A DNA stretch of 9,421 nucleotides from DATMXT01 sp035560415 (GCA_035560415.1 DATMZG010000044.1:1-9421), one strand, 5' to 3'; positions 1-5,503 are shown, counted from the stretch's first letter. Program-made: numbers and translations. Notes: generated from the sequence alone by a model not told the origin.

Positions 1-53
1 TAATCATACTGTCAAGAGAGTAAAAGCACGAGCGTTGAGAACTGCTTTCTACA

Positions 54-95
54 AAAACAAGGGTTAAGGGATTGTACCTTAACCCTTGTTTTATC
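54..95 (+). terminator. Strong intrinsic terminator
   Basis: A perfect 16-bp inverted repeat pairs 54-69 with 77-92 around a 7-nt loop. The 5' arm starts with four A and the 3' arm ends in TTGTTTTAT, so the structure can terminate transcripts from the left and, less strongly, from the right. It probably ends an upstream transcription unit that lies outside the window. Confidence 0.85.
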
Positions 96-204
96 AATCA
101 TTTTTTCTGCGTTGCTCCCCACGATTTCTGCCACTCAGAAAATTTCTTTTTCTCTTCTTGGCTCTCACCCAAGCCTCCAGCGGAGTTTCGAGGGTAAGGA
201 ATCT

Positions 205-233
205 TTGCAAAATATAGAAATTTGTACTATAAT
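205..233 (+). promoter_or_regulatory. Sigma-A type promoter for the Fe-S/dipeptidase unit
   Basis: The -35 box TTGCAA (205-210) and a perfect -10 box TATAAT (228-233) are separated by exactly 17 bp. Transcription would start near 240, leaving a leader of about 85 nt before the ATG at 326. This is the best match to a housekeeping promoter in the left part of the window. No operator-like repeat overlaps it. Confidence 0.8.
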
Positions 234-246
234 AAAGTCCTTCGAT

Positions 247-277
247 AGCCTTTCACGTAAAACTCGAAAAGGCTTTT
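247..277 (+). promoter_or_regulatory. Leader hairpin, possible weak attenuator
   Basis: The arms AGCCTTT (247-253) and AAAGGCT (268-274) can pair across a 14-nt loop and are followed by a short TTT. It lies in the predicted 5' leader between the promoter and the Fe-S protein start. The stem is only 7 bp and the T-run is short, so termination would be weak. I see no ligand-binding core that would make it a known riboswitch. Confidence 0.3.
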
Positions 278-325
278 CAGGATGTCCGCATCTGCCCTGC
301 TTTCATCCTTTTTTGAGGTGCTGTT

Positions 326-787
326 ATGAGAGAGTATAAAACCGACCAGCTCATTGTTTACTGGTACCCCGAGCTGTGCGCCCACCCGAGCATATGCCGC
401 AAGCTTCTGCCAAAGGTGTTTGATTCGACCCGGACTCCATGGGTCGATTTGAGTGCGGCCGCACCGGAGGAGATCATAAGCTGCATCGACCAGTGCCCCA
501 CGGGCGCCTTAAGGTACTCACTTGCGCAAGGTTCCTCGGTCAATCCCGAGGTGGCAAAAGGGATTGGCAACATAGACTATGAGAAATATCACCCTCCGGC
601 GGTAAAGTTTAAAATTGTCAATTACGGGAGGTACGGGCAGGTTCATGTCGAAGGCCCTGCGGAGGTGATCGATGCCGACGGGAAAACCGTAAGGGCCACA
701 AGCAGGATGGTGCTTTGCGGATGCGGGAAGTCCCGCAATTGCCCATTCTGCGACGGCACTCACAGAGATTTATCGCGGCAGGACTAA
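326..787 (+). CDS. Double iron-sulfur protein: YjdI-like Fer4_19 domain plus CDGSH domain
   Basis: This 153-residue soluble protein probably carries two Fe-S clusters and acts in electron transfer or redox sensing in the cytoplasm; no reaction can be assigned. Residues about 5-64 match the mono-cluster Fer4_19 (YjdI) domain, with C18, C24, C53 and C57, an LPKVF segment and the typical CPTGAL ending. Residues about 95-150 form a CDGSH (mitoNEET-type) zinc-finger-like domain: C131-x-C133, a serine at 136, P140, then FCDGTH, giving three Cys and H146 as 2Fe-2S ligands. C139 is an additional cysteine. The start is chosen for GAGGTG at 315-320, five bases upstream. It has its own promoter and probably shares a transcript with the dipeptidase 58 bp downstream. 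Both domains are visible by motif; the physiological role is unknown. Confidence 0.86.
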   Translation: MREYKTDQLIVYWYPELCAHPSICRKLLPKVFDSTRTPWVDLSAAAPEEIISCIDQCPTGALRYSLAQGSSVNPEVAKGIGNIDYEKYHPPAVKFKIVNYGRYGQVHVEGPAEVIDADGKTVRATSRMVLCGCGKSRNCPFCDGTHRDLSRQD

Positions 788-845
788 TCCGATTTATATC
801 CATCGATTTCGAGCGATGAAAACCAAATAATCATGGGGGTTTCAA

Positions 846-2324
846 ATGAGTACCGTGGAGAAAAACAGCGATACAGACCAGGGGGCGCAGTCATTTCAAT
901 ACAATTGCAGCTCCATCATCATCGGGAAAAACGTTTCGACCACCGGAAAAGTGATTTTGGCGCACAATGAGGATGACCCTCATGTCGTGATGCAGCAATT
1001 TATCGTGCCCAGAATGAAGCACGAAGCGGGCGAGACCCTCGTTTTTGCCGACGGGACCGCTGTCATCCCGCAGGTCAGCGAAACCTACGGGTATTTCTGG
1101 TCGGAAATGCGCTCAAGCACAGAAAAGGTCTCGGCCGCCGACAGCTTTATCAACGAATGGGGCGTGGCCGTTGTCAGCGATTCCTGCAATCCCTGCAAAG
1201 TCAGTGAATCCGCCCCTCAGGAAGCGGGGATGATATACGCCTTGCGCAGGCTGGTTGCCGAGCGGTCGCGCACCGCGCGCGAGGGCGTGGAGGTCGCCAT
1301 CGGGCTCATTGATAAATATGGATACAACAGCGCCCGCTCCTATCAGATATGCGACCAAAACGAAGCCTGGGTCTTGCAAGTGGCCAAGGGCAAGCACTAT
1401 GTGGCAAAAAGGGTGCCGGACGACGAGGTGCTCTACATCCCAAACTGGTATACGATTCACGAAATTGACTTTGCCGATACGAAGCATGAAAATTACTACT
1501 TTGCAGGCGATTTAGTCAGCTATGCCGTCGCGCAGGGCTGGTATACGCCGGCAAAAGACGGAGATTATTCGGACTTTGACTTTGCGAAAGCCTATCAGGC
1601 CAGGGAAGAAACACACACGAATATCCTGCGCGCGAGAAACGCGTGGCGCCTGCTTTTAGGAAAAGAGCCCGAGTGCATCAGGCAGTTTTCCGCCAAACTT
1701 GACCGCAAAATCGGGCTTGAGGAGTCGAAAGAAGTCATGCGCTCGCACTTCGAGGGGACGGCGGACGACCTCACGGAGGGGTACGCCAAGAATCCGCACA
1801 TGGACCCGCTGCGCCATTTTACCATCTGCAACGCCTGGACGATGGAGAGCAACGTCATCGAGTTTCACGAGGACCCCGCTTTCACCCGCATTTGGCACGC
1901 CGTCCTCACGCCCTGCGTCAGCCCGTATGTGCCGTGGTACCTCGGCATGACGAAAATTCCGGACGGGTACAATTGGCATGAGCCCCTTGAGGCGCAAAAA
2001 ACCCATTTTCATGCGCCGGCGTCCGACGATGCGTACAATCCAAGCCGGGCGTTCTGGGCTTTCATGGCGGTAAAATACCTGACCGATTTCAACTATAAGG
2101 ACACCCACGGCGTCATTCGGGAATCCGTTCGGGAGCTCGAGGCCAAATGGTGCGGTGAGCAGGAAAGTGTTGAGGAAAAATATCTGGATTTGCGGGCGAA
2201 AAATCCGCTGCTCGCCGCAGAGTATTTGACCGAGTACACGGCCGCACAGGCAAAAATGGCGTGGGACTGGGCCAATAAGATGGTTCAAACGCTCGGTGAA
2301 GCGAAAATTCGCGCCAATAAATAA
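846..2324 (+). CDS. C69-family dipeptidase (PepD-like Ntn hydrolase)
   Basis: This 492-residue protein matches peptidase family C69, whose members cleave dipeptides with broad specificity using an N-terminal cysteine exposed by self-processing. Visible family hallmarks are Cys21 in NCSSIIIGK, the HNEDD segment at 40-44, the NEWGVAVVSDS stretch at 103-113, and the block at 157-203 with ICDQNEAWVLQV, VAKRVPDDEV and IPNWYTI. Length is close to the family's usual 460-480 residues. The 20 residues before Cys21 are polar and charged, so they look like a short propeptide and not a secretion signal; a cytosolic location is likely. A GGGGG run at 835-839 lies six bases before the ATG. It follows the Fe-S gene by 58 bp with no clear terminator between. 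Substrate is not predictable, and related acylaminohydrolases of the same fold cannot be excluded. Confidence 0.88.
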   Translation: MSTVEKNSDTDQGAQSFQYNCSSIIIGKNVSTTGKVILAHNEDDPHVVMQQFIVPRMKHEAGETLVFADGTAVIPQVSETYGYFWSEMRSSTEKVSAADSFINEWGVAVVSDSCNPCKVSESAPQEAGMIYALRRLVAERSRTAREGVEVAIGLIDKYGYNSARSYQICDQNEAWVLQVAKGKHYVAKRVPDDEVLYIPNWYTIHEIDFADTKHENYYFAGDLVSYAVAQGWYTPAKDGDYSDFDFAKAYQAREETHTNILRARNAWRLLLGKEPECIRQFSAKLDRKIGLEESKEVMRSHFEGTADDLTEGYAKNPHMDPLRHFTICNAWTMESNVIEFHEDPAFTRIWHAVLTPCVSPYVPWYLGMTKIPDGYNWHEPLEAQKTHFHAPASDDAYNPSRAFWAFMAVKYLTDFNYKDTHGVIRESVRELEAKWCGEQESVEEKYLDLRAKNPLLAAEYLTEYTAAQAKMAWDWANKMVQTLGEAKIRANK

Positions 2325-2379
2325 AGTCATTCCAAGTGAGTTTTGCGCCTGAGCGCTGTTGAATAATCCTAAAATTACA

Positions 2380-2428
2380 TGGGCCATGAAATCCGCTCAA
2401 TGGGCTTACGAGCGGATTTCATGGCCCA
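2380..2428. repeat. Perfect 19-bp inverted repeat at the convergent junction
   Basis: The arms 2380-2398 and 2410-2428 are perfect reverse complements with an 11-nt loop. The right arm contains the last two codons and the TGA stop (2419-2421) of the minus-strand DUF1848 gene. The structure stands between two convergent genes and so could act as a transcript end or RNA-stabilising hairpin in both directions. Neither side has a T-run, so it is not a classical intrinsic terminator. Confidence 0.75.
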
Positions 2429-3360
2429 AACATATTCAGCTGCGGCTCTTTGCAGGAGCACATCCTGCGCGCTCTGACGACATCCTCCGGGCCGACAGTG
2501 CCGCAGAGCAGCGGGGAGGACGGGTCGTAACGTGCAAAGTTTGCGACAGCTGTCCCGGGGCTGAAATTCGCGTAGCAGTAGCGGCAGCCTCCGATGCAGG
2601 TTTGATATGCGCCGATGTCGATGCTCGCTGAACACCCGCACTCAGGGCGTTGATTTTTATCCTTGTCGATAGACAGTCCGCAGCCGCGCAGCTCTTCAAA
2701 TAAGTTTTTATCGATGCATCGAGCGTGCGAAATTCCATGTGCGTCCAAATCGATTTGCTCCGCGCAGGTGTTAAGCGTCAAATGATGTGCCGATGCGATT
2801 TCCGCGAACGCTTTTGCCAGGTTGACCATGTCCTCCTGCGAAATTGCCCTAAGGTTCAATCCTTGTGTGTTTTTGGCGGTATTCCTATACATTTCCAAGA
2901 AACTGAATGTGCAACTTCGCGCATATGGCGCAAGAAGCCCCGCGAATTTTTCAAAATGCTCAAGGTGATACCAGGGGGTGTACTTCTCGCTGAGTATGAC
3001 CGGGTCATACCGCCAAATGACACGCCGGGGACCGATTTTTCGTGAAAGATTTTGAAATATCGGGATAATAAACTGTTCTTTTGAGGGAATGTTTGGCTCA
3101 ATGTCCGCATCATATGGAGTAACGGTGAACTGAAAGCAGTATGGATAGTCTTTCAGCTCGTCAAGGCGCCCGAGCATGGGGGCCGGATTTTTGGTCCAGA
3201 ACACAATGCCGTCCACGACGTCGGGCAAAAGCGAAATCCTCGAAACCTGATGGAAGTTCATGGGGTTTCTCACAAGGGCGAACCCTTCCCGAATTCGCCT
3301 GAAAAACCACTGCGAGCAGTACATCGGAATATCGCACCGCCGGCTGGCGCTGATCAGCAT
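2419..3360 (-). CDS. DUF1848 family protein with C-terminal radical-SAM-like cysteine motif
   Basis: This 313-residue protein is recognised as DUF1848 by its opening SASRRCDIPMY, RNPMNFHQVSRISLLP (32-46), IVFWTKNP (52-59), FQFTVTPY (77-83) and RRVIWRYDP (112-120). The C-terminus carries C255-x3-C259-x2-C262 followed by YAN, the spacing that binds the 4Fe-4S cluster in radical SAM enzymes, but placed near the end instead of the start. Further cysteines are C241, C243, C286, C301 and C303. No function is established for the family, as far as I know; a radical-SAM-like redox enzyme is an inference. The start is supported by GAGGTGA just upstream on the minus strand, and a promoter lies at 3408-3436. 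It is divergent from the microprotein pair and convergent with the dipeptidase. The full family length is present and no lesion is seen. Confidence 0.87.
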   Translation of the reverse strand: MLISASRRCDIPMYCSQWFFRRIREGFALVRNPMNFHQVSRISLLPDVVDGIVFWTKNPAPMLGRLDELKDYPYCFQFTVTPYDADIEPNIPSKEQFIIPIFQNLSRKIGPRRVIWRYDPVILSEKYTPWYHLEHFEKFAGLLAPYARSCTFSFLEMYRNTAKNTQGLNLRAISQEDMVNLAKAFAEIASAHHLTLNTCAEQIDLDAHGISHARCIDKNLFEELRGCGLSIDKDKNQRPECGCSASIDIGAYQTCIGGCRYCYANFSPGTAVANFARYDPSSPLLCGTVGPEDVVRARRMCSCKEPQLNMFGP

Positions 3361-3407
3361 TTTGTCACCTCACCCTCCGCAATCGTCATCTGTGAAACTT
3401 TATTTTT

Positions 3408-3436
3408 ATCCTACTTGAACTGCGCCATACTGTCAA
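3408..3436 (-). promoter_or_regulatory. Promoter of the DUF1848 gene
   Basis: Read on the minus strand there is a perfect TTGACA -35 box (complement of 3431-3436), 17 bp, then TAGGAT as -10 (complement of 3408-3413), followed by an A-rich stretch. It would give a leader of about 40 nt before the start codon at 3360. The -10 matches the consensus at four of six positions. Confidence 0.65.
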
Positions 3437-3500
3437 CCGACACATGTGCTTTGCAAGATGCAGCTCTTTTGGGGCAGGCTATATTCGTGAGGTGATTTTA

Positions 3501-3680
3501 ATGAACGGCGAACAGGATATGCCGCTCGGACTCAAAATGGCCATCGCCAGAAATTTTGAATCCATGAAAAAATATGCGGGTCTGTCCGACTTGGAGCTCG
3601 ACGCGCTCATTACGGGCGCGTCCGAAATCGACTCCAAAGACGCGATGGAGGCGTATGTGGACAATTTCCTCGAGGAATAG
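3501..3680 (+). CDS. Small conserved-type hypothetical protein, 59 aa
   Basis: I recognise the general type, a clostridial microprotein of about 55-60 residues with an MPLG opening, but no function is known. The 59-residue acidic protein has MPLGLKMAIARNFESM at 7-22, then a helical segment LSDLELDALITGASEI, and ends in a helix with AYVDNFLEE. It has no cysteines, no signal peptide and no membrane segment, so it should be a small helical cytosolic protein. The ATG at 3501 is preferred over an in-frame ATG at 3444 because GAGGTGA (3489-3495) sits five bases upstream. It is followed after 73 bp by a second microprotein gene with the same type of ribosome binding site, so the two are probably co-transcribed. 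I see no clear promoter. Confidence 0.75.
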   Translation: MNGEQDMPLGLKMAIARNFESMKKYAGLSDLELDALITGASEIDSKDAMEAYVDNFLEE

Positions 3681-3699
3681 ACCGCTGAGAACCACCGGC

Positions 3700-3734
3700 C
3701 CTGTTCCCGCATGTTTTTAAAAAATGCGGGCAGG
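3700..3734 (+). repeat. Inverted repeat between the two microprotein genes
   Basis: CCCGCAT (3706-3712) pairs with ATGCGGG (3724-3730), extended outward by CCTG/CAGG (3700-3703, 3731-3734) and inward by a T-run against an A-run with one bulged G. No T-run follows the 3' arm, so it is more likely an RNA-processing or stabilising hairpin than a terminator. Confidence 0.5.
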
Positions 3735-3753
3735 CTACCCATGAGGTGATAGC

Positions 3754-3894
3754 ATGGCCAAAAAGGGCATGGCCCGGCCGGAGTGGACCCACACGCAGCC
3801 GCGCAATGACGAGCCGCCGGTTCCGGAGATTCAGGGCAAGGCCAAGCGGACAAAGGAAAAGGCAAAACCCATTCCCCCGGTTCCCCCAAAATAG
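3754..3894 (+). CDS. Small basic proline-rich protein, 46 aa
   Basis: This short gene encodes 46 residues beginning MAKKGMARPEWTHTQPRN, with PPVPEIQGKAK in the middle and a basic, proline-rich tail ending PPVPPK. Ribosome binding site GAGGTGAT (3743-3750) lies directly upstream of the ATG. I recognise the N-terminal pattern (KKGM-RPEWTHTQP-N--PPVPE-QGKAK) as a recurrent unannotated microprotein of clostridia; that recognition is from memory and no function is known. The high Lys/Arg and Pro content, and the lack of hydrophobic segments, suggest an extended protein that binds RNA, DNA or a partner. It follows the 59-aa gene by 73 bp and is closed by the terminator at 3924-3960. Confidence 0.72.
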   Translation: MAKKGMARPEWTHTQPRNDEPPVPEIQGKAKRTKEKAKPIPPVPPK

Positions 3895-3923
3895 CACCCG
3901 CCGCCCCTTTTGGAGCGGCGTGA

Positions 3924-3960
3924 GGCTGTCGAAAAAGCAATTTTTCGACAGCCTTATTTT
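3924..3960 (+). terminator. Intrinsic terminator after the microprotein genes
   Basis: A perfect 13-bp stem (3924-3936 with 3941-3953) closes on a GCAA tetraloop and is followed by TTATTTT. It lies 30 bp after the stop codon of the 46-aa gene and is the natural end of that transcript. Confidence 0.85.
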
Positions 3961-3999
3961 CTCGGCTCTCAGAAAGGCCCGAGAAAATGTATTTGAAGT

Positions 4000-4031
4000 C
4001 CTTATTTTTTAAACATCATTAAAAAATAAGG
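4000..4031. repeat. AT-rich 13-bp inverted repeat
   Basis: A perfect 13-bp pairing of 4000-4012 with 4019-4031 around a 6-nt loop. The arms are almost all A and T with a CC/GG base, so the minus-strand transcript would end its arm in a T-rich run. It may act as a weak terminator for transcription from the right, or it may simply be part of the repeat element. Confidence 0.55.
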
Positions 4032-4124
4032 CCAATTAAATGCCGCCCGCCAACGCGAATTCACTTCGCACGGTTAGGGCACCGCTCACCCGGCGGAAAA
4101 CCCTACAGGTTTTTCGCCACTTTA

Positions 4125-4152
4125 GCCGCCCCAAAAGGGGCGGCGCTTTTTT
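4125..4152 (+). terminator. GC-rich intrinsic terminator-like hairpin
   Basis: GCCGCCCC (4125-4132) and GGGGCGGC (4137-4144) form a perfect 8-bp stem with an AAAA loop, followed by GC and six T. An alternative outer stem (4117-4124 with 4157-4164) would enclose it. It has classical terminator form, but no gene directly upstream needs it, since the terminator at 3924-3960 already ends the microprotein transcript. Confidence 0.65.
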
Positions 4153-4220
4153 GAAAAAAGTGGCAGGGCGGATTTTCATCATTTGCGCATGAACACCCTT
4201 CGACTGCACATACTGTCATC

Positions 4221-4337
4221 GTGGCACGCAAACTGTTTTGACACATCGTCTGGATAAGCGCGTGCCCACAGAACCATAGCTGGATGTATCCGACGGCAAT
4301 AGCCTTAGGCTCTGCGTTCGGCTATGGTTCTTTTTTT
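4221..4337 (+). ncRNA. Candidate structured RNA ending in an intrinsic terminator
   Basis: Two adjacent long-range helices are visible. The first pairs 4221-4229 with 4260-4269 (GTGGCACGC with GCGTGCCCAC, one bulged C). The second pairs 4270-4280 with 4321-4331 (AGAACCATAGC with GCTATGGTTCT) and is followed by a seven-T run. The 40-nt loop of the second helix can fold further: GGA/TCC (4282-4284, 4289-4291), CGA/TCG (4291-4293, 4318-4320), GCA/TGC and AGCC/GGCT (4301-4304, 4308-4311). A plain terminator would not need such a branched loop. It may be a small RNA or a regulatory terminator upstream of the betaine operon. It matches no riboswitch class I can recall, and its promoter is not clear. 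Confidence 0.45.
4270..4337 (+). terminator. Terminator with long branched loop upstream of the betaine operon
   Basis: An 11-bp perfect stem (4270-4280 with 4321-4331) is followed directly by T7. Whatever is transcribed from the left stops here, about 65 bp before the operon promoter's -35 box. The long loop is unusual for a simple terminator and is discussed under the structured RNA. Confidence 0.7.
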
Positions 4338-4401
4338 ATGTTTTTAAAAGGTGTGCGCTCCGGAAAAACTTTTGTCCGCATTTCTTAACACGTCCGGCGG
4401 C

Positions 4402-4430
4402 TGGACAAAGTGACAACTTTATGTTATATT
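4402..4430 (+). promoter_or_regulatory. Promoter of the betaine transport operon
   Basis: The -35 box TGGACA (4402-4407) and the -10 box TATATT (4425-4430) are separated by 17 bp, each matching the sigma-A consensus at five of six positions. Transcription would start near 4437, giving a leader of about 43 nt. A 9-bp palindrome covers the spacer end, the -10 and the start point, so the promoter is likely repressed by a DNA-binding dimer. Confidence 0.8.
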
Positions 4431-4438
4431 AAAGTTGT
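4413..4438. promoter_or_regulatory. Palindromic operator candidate over the -10 box
   Basis: ACAACTTTA (4413-4421) and TAAAGTTGT (4430-4438) are perfect inverted arms with an 8-bp spacer holding most of the TATATT box. The half-site centres are about 17 bp apart. A protein bound here would block RNA polymerase. The BusR-like regulator encoded at the end of the same operon is the obvious candidate ligand, by inference from context. A second weaker pair, TTTGTCC (4371-4377) and GGACAAA (4403-4409), flanks the -35 region. Confidence 0.6.
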
Positions 4439-4479
4439 TGCTTTTTTGCGGCAAACTTAATGAGACGGAGGAACCCCAC

Positions 4480-5499
4480 ATGAAAAAATTCACTTTAGGA
4501 CTCGCGTTCCTGCTCCTGCTGGCCGTTTTTACGGGCTGCACGGCAAAGCCGGACGAGACGCCGGACGAGCCCGGCACACCGGTGACCATTGTCGTGACCG
4601 ACAACGGCTGGGACAGCCAGAAGCTGCACAACGCAATCGCGAAACTTGTCGTTGAGCACGCATATGACGGATATGTGCTCTCCGAATCGACGGCCTCCTC
4701 TACGATGAACTGGCAGTCCTTAATCGCCGGCGAAGTCGACCTCGACATTGAAAGCTGGACCGACAACGTGGCCTCCTACCCGGACGACGTCGCAAACGGC
4801 GACATCATTGACGTCGGCATTCTCGTGCCCGACAGCGCGCAGGGCCTCTATGTGCCCCGCTATGTCATTGAGGGCGACGCCGAGCGCGGCATTGAGCCCA
4901 TGGCGCCCGACCTGAAAACCGTCAAGGACCTCGCCAAATACCCCGATGTCTTCCCGGACGACGAGAACGCGGACCTCGGCCGCATTTACGGCTCCATCCC
5001 CGGCTGGATGGCCGACGAGGTGCTCTACAAAAAGTATGAGGCCTACGGCCTCGACGAATTCTATACTTACAACCGCCTTGGCAGCGAGGCCACGCTGTTC
5101 GCCTCCCTCGTGTCGGCCTACAACGTCGGCGACGCGTGGGTCGGTTACTGCTACGAGCCGACATGGGTGTCCGGCAAGCTGGACCTCGTGCTGCTTGAGG
5201 ACGAGCCCTATGACGCCGACCTCTTTGTCGAGGGGCTTTGCGAATTCCCCAAGCAGGCGCTCAAAATCGTCAGCAGCAACAAGTTTGCCGGCCGCGCCCC
5301 CGAGCTTGTCAGCTTCTTTGAAAATTACGAGACCGGAAGCGCTCTGATCGCCTCGGCCCTGGCCCACCTCGACGAGACCGGCGCCACCCACGCCGAGACT
5401 GCGGTCTGGCTGCTGGGAGAAAACGACGCGCTGCTCGATTCCTGGCTTCCCGCCGAAAACGCCACCGCCCTTCGCGCATATCTTGCGACGCTGAGCTGA
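4480..5499 (+). CDS. opuAC: Betaine/compatible-solute ABC transporter substrate-binding lipoprotein
   Basis: This 339-residue protein is an OpuAC-family (ProX-like) solute receptor anchored to the outer face of the membrane. A lipoprotein signal is visible: MKK, a leucine-rich core, then FTGC with the lipid-bearing Cys20. After a short acidic, proline-rich linker (to about 34) the OpuAC domain runs to the C-terminus. Aromatic residues suited to a cation-pi cage for a quaternary amine include W44, W78, W93, W176, W220, Y223, Y225 and W229, the last group within DAWVGYCYEPTW. The ATG at 4480 is chosen over an in-frame ATG at 4435 because CGGAGG (4466-4471) and the lipoprotein signal both fit it. 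It is the first gene of the operon. Glycine betaine is the likely substrate, but carnitine, choline or proline betaine are possible. Confidence 0.9.
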   Translation: MKKFTLGLAFLLLLAVFTGCTAKPDETPDEPGTPVTIVVTDNGWDSQKLHNAIAKLVVEHAYDGYVLSESTASSTMNWQSLIAGEVDLDIESWTDNVASYPDDVANGDIIDVGILVPDSAQGLYVPRYVIEGDAERGIEPMAPDLKTVKDLAKYPDVFPDDENADLGRIYGSIPGWMADEVLYKKYEAYGLDEFYTYNRLGSEATLFASLVSAYNVGDAWVGYCYEPTWVSGKLDLVLLEDEPYDADLFVEGLCEFPKQALKIVSSNKFAGRAPELVSFFENYETGSALIASALAHLDETGATHAETAVWLLGENDALLDSWLPAENATALRAYLATLS

Positions 5500-5503
5500 C
5501 GGC

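Larger units (their letters stand above)
1..325. other. Intergenic/leader region, no supported protein gene
   Basis: I see no convincing gene here. An open frame from 112 to 339 has no Shine-Dalgarno sequence, no recognisable composition, and overlaps the start of the iron-sulfur gene, so I do not call it. The region holds an intrinsic terminator (54-95), a sigma-A type promoter (205-233) and a hairpin in the leader (247-277), each listed separately. The first 50 bases cannot be assigned; they may be the 3' flank of an upstream gene outside the window. Confidence 0.6.
3899..4164. repeat. Run of seven inverted repeats with matching GC-rich palindromes at each end
   Basis: Consecutive hairpins pair 3899-3904/3915-3920, 3924-3936/3941-3953, 3956-3965/3979-3988, 4000-4012/4019-4031, 4055-4059/4065-4069, 4092-4102/4108-4118 and 4125-4132/4137-4144. 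The first and last are near-identical: the 21 bases at 3899-3919 match the reverse complement of 4125-4145 at 20 positions. An outer stem 4117-4124/4157-4164 encloses the last one. This layout resembles a non-coding mobile repeat (MITE or REP type) or a heavily folded RNA. Only a genome-wide copy count would decide; I see no target-site duplication. Confidence 0.5.
3895..4479. other. 585-bp hairpin-rich intergenic region
   Basis: No protein gene is supported here. The first 270 bases hold a run of inverted repeats, several of them terminator-like. A second folded segment (4221-4337) ends in a T-run, and the promoter of the betaine operon lies at 4402-4430. A 38-codon cysteine-containing frame on the minus strand (4219 to 4103) has no ribosome binding site and is rejected. 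The individual structures are listed separately. Confidence 0.7.

Noticed and set aside
112..339. 75-codon plus-strand frame in the leader of the Fe-S gene
   Set aside because: It has no ribosome binding site, crosses the promoter 205-233 and overlaps the next start codon. The product has no conserved look.
1656..2387. 243-codon antisense frame over the dipeptidase
   Set aside because: It overlaps a well-supported C69 gene, has no family motifs, and its start lies in the convergent intergenic hairpin.
4103..4219. 38-codon minus-strand frame with four cysteines (C4, C9, C11, C19)
   Set aside because: No ribosome binding site precedes the ATG, and the frame runs through the terminator hairpin 4125-4152 and stops in the loop of the next hairpin. 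Composition is explained by the repeats.
4221..4337. Known riboswitch or T-box upstream of the betaine operon
   Set aside because: I looked for the T-box TGGNACCGCG element and for ydaO (c-di-AMP), glycine and guanidine riboswitch cores and found none, so it is listed only as an unnamed structured RNA candidate.
4720..5391. 223-codon open frame antisense to the binding-protein gene
   Set aside because: It is a shadow of a GC-rich gene with clear OpuAC motifs on the plus strand. No ribosome binding site or recognisable domain is present.
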